Below, in pieces: positions 1 to 7,533 of a stretch of 24,363 bases of DNA. Source of the DNA: an uncultured bacterium (GTDB lineage Bacteria > Bacillota > Clostridia > Lachnospirales > Lachnospiraceae); the NCBI GenBank assembly GCA_905216215.1, contig CAJMSZ010000035.1, positions 1 through 24,363 on the forward strand, written 5' to 3'. Numbering within the stretch: the first letter of the stretch is position 1; every line of letters starts with the position of its first letter. Under the pieces are notes generated by a model that ran no database searches, was not told the origin of the DNA, and saw only the letters and a list, made by a program, of their open reading frames with translations. The position numbers and the translations under genes are program-made.

Positions 1-712
1 ATTTCGTGCAGCCTTTATCAGAATAGACACCATAAGTCGCACCAGAGAGGGAATAGCAGTTATTCCCGTTCGTAACTGTGGTATTACTGGAAGATTTCTG
101 AATCTTGCCATTCCCGACAGCCAACTTTGCATAGAACTGTCCTAAATCCTGCCCCTCACCAGTGTAGATATAACCGTAACAGTCATAGCGTCCTTTATTT
201 GCTGCTACAAAGGCTTTCGCTCCGGCGAATACTTCATCTTGCACGGATTTTGAGATTTCATCATAGGAAGCTCGTACATTGTCACAGCTCCACCCAAGAT
301 GGACGCTCAATCTCTGCCAGACTACTAACTGTCTTAAAAGATAGGCGTGCTGGCTGTTCAATCCTGTATGACTTTTCGTATACTGTTTGACGTATTCAAG
401 AGATAAAGCAACGTCAGCTATCTGGTCGACAGTCATGCGTGTACTTGCGTCAGCTCTAGTCTTATATCCATTCTTAAAGCCTGTGTTGATGTCGATACAG
501 TAAGCGTCCTCGCCCTCGACGGTCATATGCCCCTCGTTGAATGTAGAGCCGATAGAACCGTCATTCATTACTTTCTCAACAATTCCGACACGTTCCTCTG
601 ATGCTGTCCAGTATTGCGTTTCCGCAGCATGAACAGCAGTTGTAGGTAGTGCGGTAAAGACGGTTGCAAGGGTGAGAACACCTGTAAACAATCGTTTCAG
701 TATCTTATTCAT
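1..712 (-). CDS. Secreted thioester-domain / SpaA-like surface adhesin (C-terminus outside window)
   Basis: The 237 visible residues begin MNKILKRLFTGVLT, a typical signal peptide with probable cleavage near residue 30 (VHAA). Next is a thioester (TQXA-type) domain: Cys72 in AYCID and Gln128 in RQLVVWQ are the residues expected to form the internal Cys-Gln thioester that binds host or surface amines covalently. From about residue 220, YSLSGATYGVY resembles the first strand of a SpaA/Cna-B isopeptide domain. The rest, including any LPxTG sorting signal, is off the window. The start is supported by AAAGGAG a few bases upstream. The product should act outside the cell, as an adhesin or pilus-tip protein. 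Thioester function is inferred from the two motifs. Confidence 0.8.
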   Translation of the reverse strand, partial: MNKILKRLFTGVLTLATVFTALPTTAVHAAETQYWTASEERVGIVEKVMNDGSIGSTFNEGHMTVEGEDAYCIDINTGFKNGYKTRADASTRMTVDQIADVALSLEYVKQYTKSHTGLNSQHAYLLRQLVVWQRLSVHLGWSCDNVRASYDEISKSVQDEVFAGAKAFVAANKGRYDCYGYIYTGEGQDLGQFYAKLAVGNGKIQKSSSNTTVTNGNNCYSLSGATYGVYSDKGCTK

Positions 713-738
713 ATTTTTTGATTCTCCTTTCATTTGGG

Positions 739-769
739 TAAAAAAATAGACGCTCATTTCTGAACGTCT
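739..769 (-). terminator. Terminator-like hairpin in the adhesin 5' leader
   Basis: On the minus strand AGACGTTCA pairs with TGAGCGTCT (748-769, one mismatch), followed by a T-rich run (739-747), about 30 bases before the adhesin start. This has the form of an intrinsic terminator. It could end transcription entering from the chromosome or act as an attenuator. No alternative antiterminator pairing was worked out. Confidence 0.5.
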
Positions 770-855
770 ATGAACTGAAAGGCTTGTCCTCTCACACATA
801 TTTAATTTTGATAGGAGCAACAGTTACCTTTCTTTAAGTAATTTCGTTATCAGTC

Positions 856-912
856 TTACTTGCGCAACTGTGTTCCTCCATGTCCCGCATCCAGCATTAC
901 TGAATATGGCAT
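856..912 (-). pseudogene. Truncated N-acetylmuramoyl-L-alanine amidase (N-terminal remnant)
   Basis: An ATG at 912 lies behind an AGGAG ribosome site (complement of 919-923). It encodes MPYSVMLDAGHGG, which matches the start of Amidase_3 (LytC/CwlD-type) catalytic domains, where the His of DAGHGG is a zinc ligand. After GG the reading frame gives only TQLRK and a stop. About 200 residues are missing, including the Glu and second His that complete the active site, so the remnant cannot be catalytic. It follows the sigma-like gene by about 70 bases and was probably co-transcribed with it. The rest of the gene may survive at the far side of the inserted element. Confidence 0.75.
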
Positions 913-980
913 ATGCTTCTCCTGTCTTTCTAAGTTTCCTTTTTACTAGAATATGTAGAAAGCAAAAAAATGGGAACCCC

Positions 981-1664
981 TTAAGATTCTGTCGGTTTTT
1001 CCTCCTCCAAATCTTCCCCTGCCAGACGGACAATATCTTCAATTTCTTCTTCCGTAATCTCCAGAAGCTGCGCCAATTCTTCCACACTCACTTTACGTCC
1101 CATCTGTTCTGTGACTTCTTTAATTTTCTCATCTAAGTCATTAACCTTGTCAGCCATCTTCCGGTCCTGAATCTTAACCTCAGACTGAACTTCTAATAAG
1201 GACTGCATATTCTCTCTCGCCATCTGAAGCAGCTCTTCTTCCGCTTCTATCTGCTGGCTAAGACCAATCATTAGTCCCACGGAACCTTCCTGCACCAAAT
1301 CTCCAAGAAAAATCTCCGGCTGATGAAGTTCTTTTGCGATTTCCAGAATTCGCGGCAGAACCTTTGCCAATGGATCTGACTTCGGTATCATTCGCAGTTC
1401 CTCTTCATATTGCTCTAGATACTGCTGCTCCTCTTCAGTCAGAACCAGTTCTTTCTGTGCATTCTCTACCTGTTCTGTCTTCTTATACCCAGTTACAAGA
1501 ATCTTCTGAGATAAAAGATAATCCATCATCAGATTCATCTGTATTTCGCCAAGTCTATCATCTGCAAAATATTGCTCTACTTCTTCTTTTGATATCACAT
1601 TGCCATTCTCCTTGCACTTGTCAAGAAGTGCTCCTAGTTTTCTCTGAAATTCCACTGCTTCCAA
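981..1664 (-). CDS. Degenerate sigma-70-like protein (lacks promoter-recognition regions)
   Basis: The 227-residue acidic protein starts at TTG (1664), about 8 bases after AAGGAGGA. Its N-terminus (LLDKCKENGNVISKEEVEQYF) recalls sigma region 1.1. FLGDLVQEGSVGLMIGL at about residues 119-135 resembles sigma region 2.2 (core-binding). GRKVSVEELAQLLEITEEEIEDI near residues 190-212 resembles sigma region 3. There is no recognisable region 2.3/2.4 (-10 melting and recognition) or region 4 (-35 recognition), and the middle is predicted coiled coil. It may be a decayed sigma factor or a protein that touches RNA polymerase core. Family assignment is from motif resemblance only. It lies upstream of the broken amidase. 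Confidence 0.6.
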   Translation of the reverse strand: MEAVEFQRKLGALLDKCKENGNVISKEEVEQYFADDRLGEIQMNLMMDYLLSQKILVTGYKKTEQVENAQKELVLTEEEQQYLEQYEEELRMIPKSDPLAKVLPRILEIAKELHQPEIFLGDLVQEGSVGLMIGLSQQIEAEEELLQMARENMQSLLEVQSEVKIQDRKMADKVNDLDEKIKEVTEQMGRKVSVEELAQLLEITEEEIEDIVRLAGEDLEEEKPTES

Positions 1665-1698
1665 TGCGGTATCCTCCTTTGCTGTCCATAATATGTTT

Positions 1699-1727
1699 AT
1701 TTTACACCAGTTTCTTACTTTTGTAAA
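1699..1727 (-). promoter_or_regulatory. Promoter of the sigma-like gene
   Basis: On the minus strand TTTACA (1722-1727) and TAAAAT (1699-1704) are 17 bases apart and lie about 35 bases before the TTG start. This is a good vegetative sigma-A type match. Confidence 0.6.
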
Positions 1728-1760
1728 ATTATGAATCCCTTCTTCCTATAAAAGAGCAAA

Positions 1761-1790
1761 AAAAATTGCACAATAAATGTGCAATTTTTT
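1761..1790 (-). terminator. Intrinsic terminator of the formate operon
   Basis: TTGCACA (1766-1772) pairs with TGTGCAA (1778-1784) around a five-base loop, flanked by A and T runs on both sides. It lies about 50 bases past the formate dehydrogenase stop. The symmetry means it could work in both directions. Confidence 0.85.
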
Positions 1791-1838
1791 CCACCCATTC
1801 AGGATGTATTTGGATTTGTTATATATGTATGACCTGGA

Positions 1839-4547
1839 TTAAGCAGATATCTTACTTACCCTTACGGCACAAGCCTTGTATTCTGGTGTACTTGAAATAG
1901 AATCAAGTGCATCATTTGTCAGCCAGTTTGCACCATCTACATAATGGAACGGCATCCATACCTCACCTGTATTTGTCTTATAAGACACATGTGCGGTTGC
2001 TGTAATTGTACCACGGCGTGAAGATACTTCAACCAATTCGCCATTTTCTACACCAAGCTTCTCTGCATCAACTGTGTTGATTTCGATGAAGTTTGAATTT
2101 GCGATTTCATTGATTCCTTCTGTCTTATCTGTCATGGCACAAGCATTGTAGTGATAAAGAATACGTCCAGTCATCATTGTAAGTGGATATTCTTCATCCG
2201 GCACTTCCATAGCGCCTTCATACTGAGCCGGTCTGAAGTAACCAAGTCCTCTTGAGAATTTACCAACATGCATAATTGGTGTTCCCGGATGTTCTTTCGA
2301 TGTACATGGCCACTGAAGTCCACGACCTGCAACTTCTTCACTATCAAGACGTGCATGACTGATTCCTGCAAACGAAGGTGTTACAGATGCAATTTCATCC
2401 ATAATCTCTGCTGATGTAAGGTGTGGCTGTGGATAACCCATACGGTTCATGATTTCTGTGAAAATCCATGTATCTTCTTTTGCTTCACCTTCAATTGTAA
2501 CGGCTTTTCTTACACGCTGTACACGACGTTCTGTGTTAGAGAAAGTACCTTCTTTTTCCGCATAAGAAATACCTGGAAGAATAACATCTGCTAATTTTGC
2601 TGTCTCTGTCATGAATAATTCATCGATAACAAAAAAATCCAATGCCTGCAGACACTTGATTACATGGTGTGTATTCGGGTCTGTTCTAACCGGGTCTTCA
2701 CCAAAGATAAATAAGCCTTTGATTTCTCCCGTGAGCATTTTCGGGAAACAATCGGTTGCCTTTGTACCAATGTTTGGATTCAATTTGGTATTCCATGCTT
2801 TTTCAAATTTTTCTACAACACCTTCTTTGTTGATGTTCTGGTATCCGGAGAACTGGTTTGGAGATGCACCCATATCACAGGCACCCTGAACATTGTTCTG
2901 TCCACGAATTGGGTTCACACCACATCCAGGACGACCGATCTTACCAACCATCATAGCAAGGTTGGAAAGTGACATAACACCTTCTGTTCCTGTATGATGT
3001 TCTGTAACACCAAGGCAGTACATGATTGGTGCTTTATCAACTGTAGCATAGATTCTTGCTGCTTCACGAAGCATATCCTCATCTACTCCACAGATTTTAG
3101 CAACTTTATCCGGTGTGTAATCTTTTACAACTTCTTTTAATGCTTCAAAATTTTCTGTACGTTCAGCAATAAACTCTTCATTTACAAGGCCTTCATTGAT
3201 GATAATGTTCATGAGACCATTGATCAGTGCAACGTTTGTTCCTGGTTTTAATTTCAAATGAATGTCTGCATCTTTTGCAACATCAATGTCACGCGGATCG
3301 ATTACGATTAATTTAGCACCACGCTGTACTGCCTGACGAACCTGCATACCAAGTACCGGATGTGCATGTTCTGGGTTTGATCCAATCAAAAGGATTGCAT
3401 CTGATTCATGAGTAATATCATAAATCGTATTTGTCATAGCTCCTGAGCCTAATGTAGTTGCAAGACCTGCAACTGTTGGAGCATGTCAAACACGGGCACA
3501 GTTATCGGTATTATTGCTCTTAAATGCAGCACGTACCATCTTCTGAAGCATGTAGATATCTTCATTACATGAACGTGAACAGGCAAAACCGGCCAGTGCC
3601 TCACCTCCAAAATTATCTCTGATTTCAGTGAACTTAGATGCAACCAAATCAAGTGCTTCATCCCATGTTGCTCTTTCAAATTCACCAGTTTCTTTATTCT
3701 TGATCAGTGGATAACGGATTCTTTCATCACAATCCACAAAATCAAAGGAACCACTACGTCCTTTTACACACAGAAGTCCGTGGTTAGATGGGCCATCTGC
3801 ACCTTCACAGTCAACGATCTTGCCATCTTTCACGATCAGATCCATCTGGCATCCGGTTGCGCAGTGTGGGCAGGTTGTACGAACACGTGTTACTTCCCAT
3901 GGACGGTAATTCTTTTTACGCTTTTCAACCAAAGCACCTGTTGGACAGGCCTGTGCACAGTTACCGCAAGATTCACATAAAGTGCTCTTCCAGTCTGGTC
4001 CAAATGGAGCTTTGATCAGTGTATATCCACCTGCTTTTCCAAGTGAGATTGCATGTCTTCCTGTTGCATGTGCACATGTCATAACACAACGCTGACAGTG
4101 AATACACTTCTCCGGATCGTAAGAAAGGAATGGGTGATCGTCAATTTTCTTTCTTCCAAGTTCCTGTCTTCCACCAGCATAATTTCCTTCTGTTTCTACG
4201 CCATATTCATTACAATATTTCTGTAAATCACAGCATCCGTTTCCTTCACAACTAAAGCATTCTCTGTTATGTTCAGAAAGGAGTAATTTCAAAACTTTCT
4301 TTCTTGCTTCTACTACACGTTCAGAACGTGTCTGTACTACCATGTCTTCTTTCGCTTTCGTGTTACATGCTGTAACAAGAGGTTCGGTTCCTTCTACTTC
4401 TACTACGCAGAGACGGCAAGAGCCAATGTCGCTAATGCCTTCCAGATAACAAAGTGTAGGAATTTCGATACCTGCAGCTCTGGCTGCCTGAAGGATGGAC
4501 ATGCCTTCCAGCGCTTCTACATTTTTTCCATCAATTGTTAAACGCAT
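1839..4547 (-). CDS. fdhF: Selenocysteine-containing formate dehydrogenase, molybdenum/tungsten catalytic subunit
   Basis: Oxidises formate to CO2 (or the reverse) at a Mo/W-bis-pterin site. It is a single 902-residue protein if the in-frame UGA at 3486-3488 is read as Sec354, in the context CARV-U-HAPTVAGL typical of Sec formate dehydrogenases. Iron-sulfur sites in order: 2Fe-2S ferredoxin domain (Cys33, 44, 47, 61); His-Cys cluster (His93, Cys97, 100, 106); two 4Fe-4S sites (Cys148-158 and 191-201); the molybdopterin-domain 4Fe-4S (Cys226, 229, 233, 260). The long N-terminus resembles cytosolic NAD(P)- or ferredoxin-linked enzymes. The start follows TTGGAGGAAAAAG. It is last in the operon with the flavoprotein and formate channel. 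It requires selA/B/C/D elsewhere in the genome, not visible here. Confidence 0.93.
3457..3488 (-). promoter_or_regulatory. UGA selenocysteine codon with bacterial SECIS hairpin
   Basis: TGA at 3488-3486 is followed after 12 bases by GTTGC (3473-3469), loop AGGTCTT, and GCAAC (3461-3457). The GGUCU loop and its distance from the UGA match the Escherichia coli fdhF SECIS as known from the literature. The element lies inside the coding sequence, as expected for bacterial SelB-dependent recoding. Confidence 0.9.
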
Positions 4548-4575
4548 CTTTTTCCTCCAAAATCTATCGCTATTT

Positions 4576-4590
4576 ATAACAGTCTGTTAT
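4576..4590. repeat. 15-base perfect palindrome between flavoprotein gene and fdhF
   Basis: ATAACAG-T-CTGTTAT lies in the 48-base spacer upstream of fdhF, about 20 bases before its ribosome site. It could be a protein-binding dyad or a small RNA hairpin. No known operator family was recognised. Confidence 0.4.
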
Positions 4591-4595
4591 TACCA

Positions 4596-6446
4596 TTAGT
4601 GTTCAACGGCACCTTCCAGTTTTCCGCATCCAAATACGTCACATCTCAAGCATCTTGAACATTCCTGTCTTGCCTCTTCCGGAGTCATTGGACATTCTAC
4701 ATGTTCAAAGTCTTTCTTACGGATATAAGCCGGACGCTCCTGGATATTGACACGTCCTGTTGGAACACGGTTGTTCTGTCTTGCTTCCGGTGCTGTCACT
4801 CCGCAGTCTAATTTGTGATGATATCCAAGGTATTCATCAATTGCATTCGCAGCAACCTTTCCTCCTGCGATCGCACGAATTGCTGTAGATGGCCCTGTAG
4901 CACAGTCACCGCCGACAAATACTCCCGGCATTCCTTCTACAGAAGTATCCAGACCAGCTTTGAAAATCTTCCATTCTGCAGGCATTCCAAATTCTTCAAA
5001 CGGAGCACTTACGATATCCTGTCCAACAGCAATGAGAATAACATCACAAGGAATCATCTCTTCCGGTTTAGATTCTGCATTAAGTGGTGCAGGTCTTCCT
5101 CCACGATATGGTCCAATCATCTGTGGCTGAATCCAGAGTCCTGTACAGTCATTATTTTCATTCATTTCAATTCTTACCGGAGCCTGAAGTGTCATCAGTT
5201 CGATACCTTCCATTACAGCTGATTCAATTTCTGTTACCAGTGCTGTCATATCTTCCTGACGTCTTCTGTATACAATACGGACATCCTTTGCTCCACAACG
5301 GAGTGCACTTCTCGCAGCATCCATAGCAACGTTACCACCACCGATAACAGCTACTGTCTTTCCGGTGTAGTCCGGTCTGTGACCATGTCCGATTCCATCC
5401 AGCATTTCTACTGCCGAGAATACATTATTTGCATCAATTCCATCCAGACGAAGCTTCTTACCAACCTGCGCACCAATGGCAACAAACATGGCATCGTAGC
5501 TGTCGTGTACTTCCTGAATTGAAATATCTGTTCCTACATTTGTATTATATTTTACTTCAATATTTCCCGTGGAGAGAATCGCATTGAAGTCTTCATCCAT
5601 TCTGTCTTTTGGGAAACGGTAGTTTGGAATACCATACATCAGCATTCCACCTAAATGTTCTTTTTCTTCAAACACGGTTACTTTATGTCCCATCAGTGAC
5701 AAATAATAAGCACAAGTCATACCACATGGGCCACCACCGATAATGGCAACTTTCTTTCCTGTAAGTGGGCCTGCCTTTGGTACTTTTACCTGATCGGCTG
5801 CGATCTGGTCAACCGCATATTTCTTGATACCACGGATATTAAGTGGTGCATCGATCAGATTTCTACGGCAACGTTCTTCACAAGGATGCTCACAGATCAT
5901 CGCACATGCTGTTGGCAGTGGATTGTCTCTGCGGATCAGGTTGATCGCATCGGCATAATTTCCTTCTGCTACGTGAGCAATATAACCTGGAATATCTACA
6001 TGTGCAGGACACATTGTCACACATGGGATCTGCTGTCCTTTTGTTCCTGGACATTCTCCATTTTCAATATAAGCTATGTACTCGTCTTTAAATGTATCAA
6101 GCCCTTCCAATACTTCAATGGCTGCCTGATAACCGATCGCGCAGTCTGCCGAATCACGAATCATAGTCGCCAGTTCGCGCATCTCATCCAGAATCTCCAC
6201 AGTCGCATTACCTGTCAGAATCTGTACCAGCATCTTTTCTAACTGTCTTAATCCGTCCCTGCAAGGAACACATTTGCCACATGTCTGGCTCTTTGAAGCC
6301 TGAAGCAGAGATAACTGAACTGTGATCGGACATGTTCCTGGTGGATAAATACTTACTTTTCCAGCGAACTTCGACAGAAAATGTTCAATTTTTACATCTG
6401 CGCTTTTGCTATCCGCAAGATAGATCTTACTCATTTTTTTGTTCAT
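4596..6446 (-). CDS. NuoF C-terminal / GltD-like fused electron-transfer flavoprotein (formate dehydrogenase partner)
   Basis: Probably transfers electrons between formate dehydrogenase and NAD(P)H. Residues about 40-125 match only the C-terminal iron-sulfur part of NuoF/HydB (CGKCVPC at 56-62 and Cys102, the N3-type 4Fe-4S); the FMN/NADH part of NuoF is missing. From about 135 it is a GltD/NfnB-type flavoprotein: cysteines 142/146 and 181-193 for 4Fe-4S sites, FAD motif GGGPCG (237-242) and a second dinucleotide motif GGGNVAMD (369-376). The C-terminal cysteines 596, 599, 602 and 607 suggest a further cluster. It lies 19 bases after focA. Either Met1 or Met5 could start: AGAAGGGA sits very close to the first ATG and 13 bases from the second. 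Confidence 0.82.
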   Translation of the reverse strand: MNKKMSKIYLADSKSADVKIEHFLSKFAGKVSIYPPGTCPITVQLSLLQASKSQTCGKCVPCRDGLRQLEKMLVQILTGNATVEILDEMRELATMIRDSADCAIGYQAAIEVLEGLDTFKDEYIAYIENGECPGTKGQQIPCVTMCPAHVDIPGYIAHVAEGNYADAINLIRRDNPLPTACAMICEHPCEERCRRNLIDAPLNIRGIKKYAVDQIAADQVKVPKAGPLTGKKVAIIGGGPCGMTCAYYLSLMGHKVTVFEEKEHLGGMLMYGIPNYRFPKDRMDEDFNAILSTGNIEVKYNTNVGTDISIQEVHDSYDAMFVAIGAQVGKKLRLDGIDANNVFSAVEMLDGIGHGHRPDYTGKTVAVIGGGNVAMDAARSALRCGAKDVRIVYRRRQEDMTALVTEIESAVMEGIELMTLQAPVRIEMNENNDCTGLWIQPQMIGPYRGGRPAPLNAESKPEEMIPCDVILIAVGQDIVSAPFEEFGMPAEWKIFKAGLDTSVEGMPGVFVGGDCATGPSTAIRAIAGGKVAANAIDEYLGYHHKLDCGVTAPEARQNNRVPTGRVNIQERPAYIRKKDFEHVECPMTPEEARQECSRCLRCDVFGCGKLEGAVEH

Positions 6447-6465
6447 TCCCTTCTAATCTTCTAAA

Positions 6466-7290
6466 TTATTTGTTGGTTTTTCTTAAATAAATAAACCAGT
6501 ATGTACATCCCACACAAATCGCTCCACCGATGATGTTACCAATTGTAACCGGCAGTAAGTTTTTGCCAAACATATTTGCTACAGTAACTGCGTTGAAATC
6601 AATTCCTGCTTCAGCTGCTGCATCTGCAAACTGTGGAAGTCCTTTTGCCATAATACCAGCAGAAATATAATACATATTCGCAACACTATGTTCAAATCCG
6701 CATGTAACAAACATCATGATCGGGAAGAATAATCCGATGATCTTTCCAGCCACATCTTTTGCTGCAAATGAAATCCATACAGCAATACATACTAAGAAGT
6801 TGCAAAGGATTCCTCGGATAAGTGCTTCTGAAAATGTCATAGAACATTTGCCAACTGCTGTAGAAATAATAGAAACGGCAAGTTTATTTCCAAATAATGA
6901 TGGAGTATGTCCAAATATAACTCCTGCTGCAATCAGAATGCTTCCAACCAGGTTTCCAAGGTATACAACTACCCAGTTTTTCAACACTCCACCCAGTGTA
7001 ACTTCCTTTTCCAGTAATGGAATTACCAGCAGATTATTACCTGTAAACAGCTCACTGCCAGCAAGAAGAACCATCGTCAGTCCTCCCGGGAATACACATC
7101 CAGAAAGGAATTTAGCCACAGATGCCTGTTCTACGGACACAGAAGCTGTGGTAGAAGCAATCCCACCGATCGCGATAAATGCGCCTGCCATTATAGCCAG
7201 TAAAAACATCTTACTGATGGGCGTATTTACTTTGCCTTTTCCTGTATTAATATAATTTTTTGCTACTTCAGCCGGTGAAAAAAGATTCAT
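6466..7290 (-). CDS. focA: Formate/nitrite transporter family channel
   Basis: A 274-residue integral membrane protein of the FNT family, which forms pentameric channels moving formate (or nitrite, hydrosulfide) with protons. Visible family motifs are LAGSELFTGNNLL (the omega-loop region in TM2) and CGFEHSVANMYYI, whose His is the conserved pore histidine. About six hydrophobic segments are present. The start follows AAAGGAGGAGATTAGA. As first gene of the formate operon it likely handles formate import or export for the dehydrogenase, which favours a formate substrate. A well-formed promoter lies upstream, with the divergent PucR-type regulator beyond it. Confidence 0.9.
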   Translation of the reverse strand: MNLFSPAEVAKNYINTGKGKVNTPISKMFLLAIMAGAFIAIGGIASTTASVSVEQASVAKFLSGCVFPGGLTMVLLAGSELFTGNNLLVIPLLEKEVTLGGVLKNWVVVYLGNLVGSILIAAGVIFGHTPSLFGNKLAVSIISTAVGKCSMTFSEALIRGILCNFLVCIAVWISFAAKDVAGKIIGLFFPIMMFVTCGFEHSVANMYYISAGIMAKGLPQFADAAAEAGIDFNAVTVANMFGKNLLPVTIGNIIGGAICVGCTYWFIYLRKTNK

Positions 7291-7332
7291 TCTAATCTCC
7301 TCCTTTATTATTGTTTTCTATTAACTTATTAT

Positions 7333-7362
7333 AATATATATATCCTCTATAAGGATTGTCAA
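7333..7362 (-). promoter_or_regulatory. focA operon promoter with palindromic operator candidate
   Basis: On the minus strand TTGACA (7357-7362) is followed after 18 bases by TATATT (7333-7338). The spacer holds ATCCT-N5-AGGAT (7342-7356), a perfect 5-5-5 dyad directly beside the -35. It is a plausible operator for the divergent PucR-type regulator or a redox regulator. A second dyad, TGTC-N6-GACA, spans the -35 at about 7357-7370. Confidence 0.6.
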
Positions 7363-7417
7363 AATAGACATAAAAACGAAAAAAAAAAATGCTTTTCTCA
7401 CATTTTTTTACAATTTA

Positions 7418-7426
7418 TGCTATAAT
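7418..7426 (+). promoter_or_regulatory. Extended -10 promoter of the PucR-type regulator
   Basis: TGC-TATAAT (7418-7426) forms an extended -10 about 100 bases before the start at 7534. No good -35 was seen at 17 bases. The roughly 100-base leader holds no clear hairpin; AAAAGGAG precedes the start codon. Confidence 0.55.
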
Positions 7427-7533
7427 AACTGTTAGTGAATACAAACAAACGCGACTTCAATCCGTCGATATGTGTCGTTCACATTTTTATGAAGAATAAT
7501 ACGCTTATTTAGATAAATAAAAGGAGTACGATT

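Larger units (their letters stand above)
1..876. mobile_element. End of an inserted mobile element (probable ICE or similar)
   Basis: The element is inferred from the abrupt loss of amidase coding sequence. The N-terminus of a cell-wall amidase (856-912, minus) runs through its conserved LDAGHGG motif and then changes to unrelated sequence near 871-876. Beyond that lie non-coding sequence and a secreted thioester adhesin, a cargo type often found on Firmicutes conjugative elements. No integrase, relaxase or direct repeat is visible, so the element class and exact end are unknown. Close to the junction, AAGTAA/TTACTT inverted repeats are visible on the minus strand (about 835-862), which could be a recombinase-binding region. 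This is inference and not proof of mobility. Confidence 0.5.

Noticed and set aside
3486..3488. In-frame stop splitting formate dehydrogenase, as if a pseudogene or two genes
   Set aside because: The context CARV-U-HAP and the adjacent SECIS hairpin show selenocysteine recoding.
3449..3685. Minus-strand 78-codon open frame across the Sec codon
   Set aside because: It is in another frame of fdhF and shows no domain; the iron-sulfur and Sec motifs fix the true frame.
6716..7255. Plus-strand 179-codon open frame opposite focA
   Set aside because: It is antisense to a clear FNT-family gene and has no recognisable product or ribosome site.
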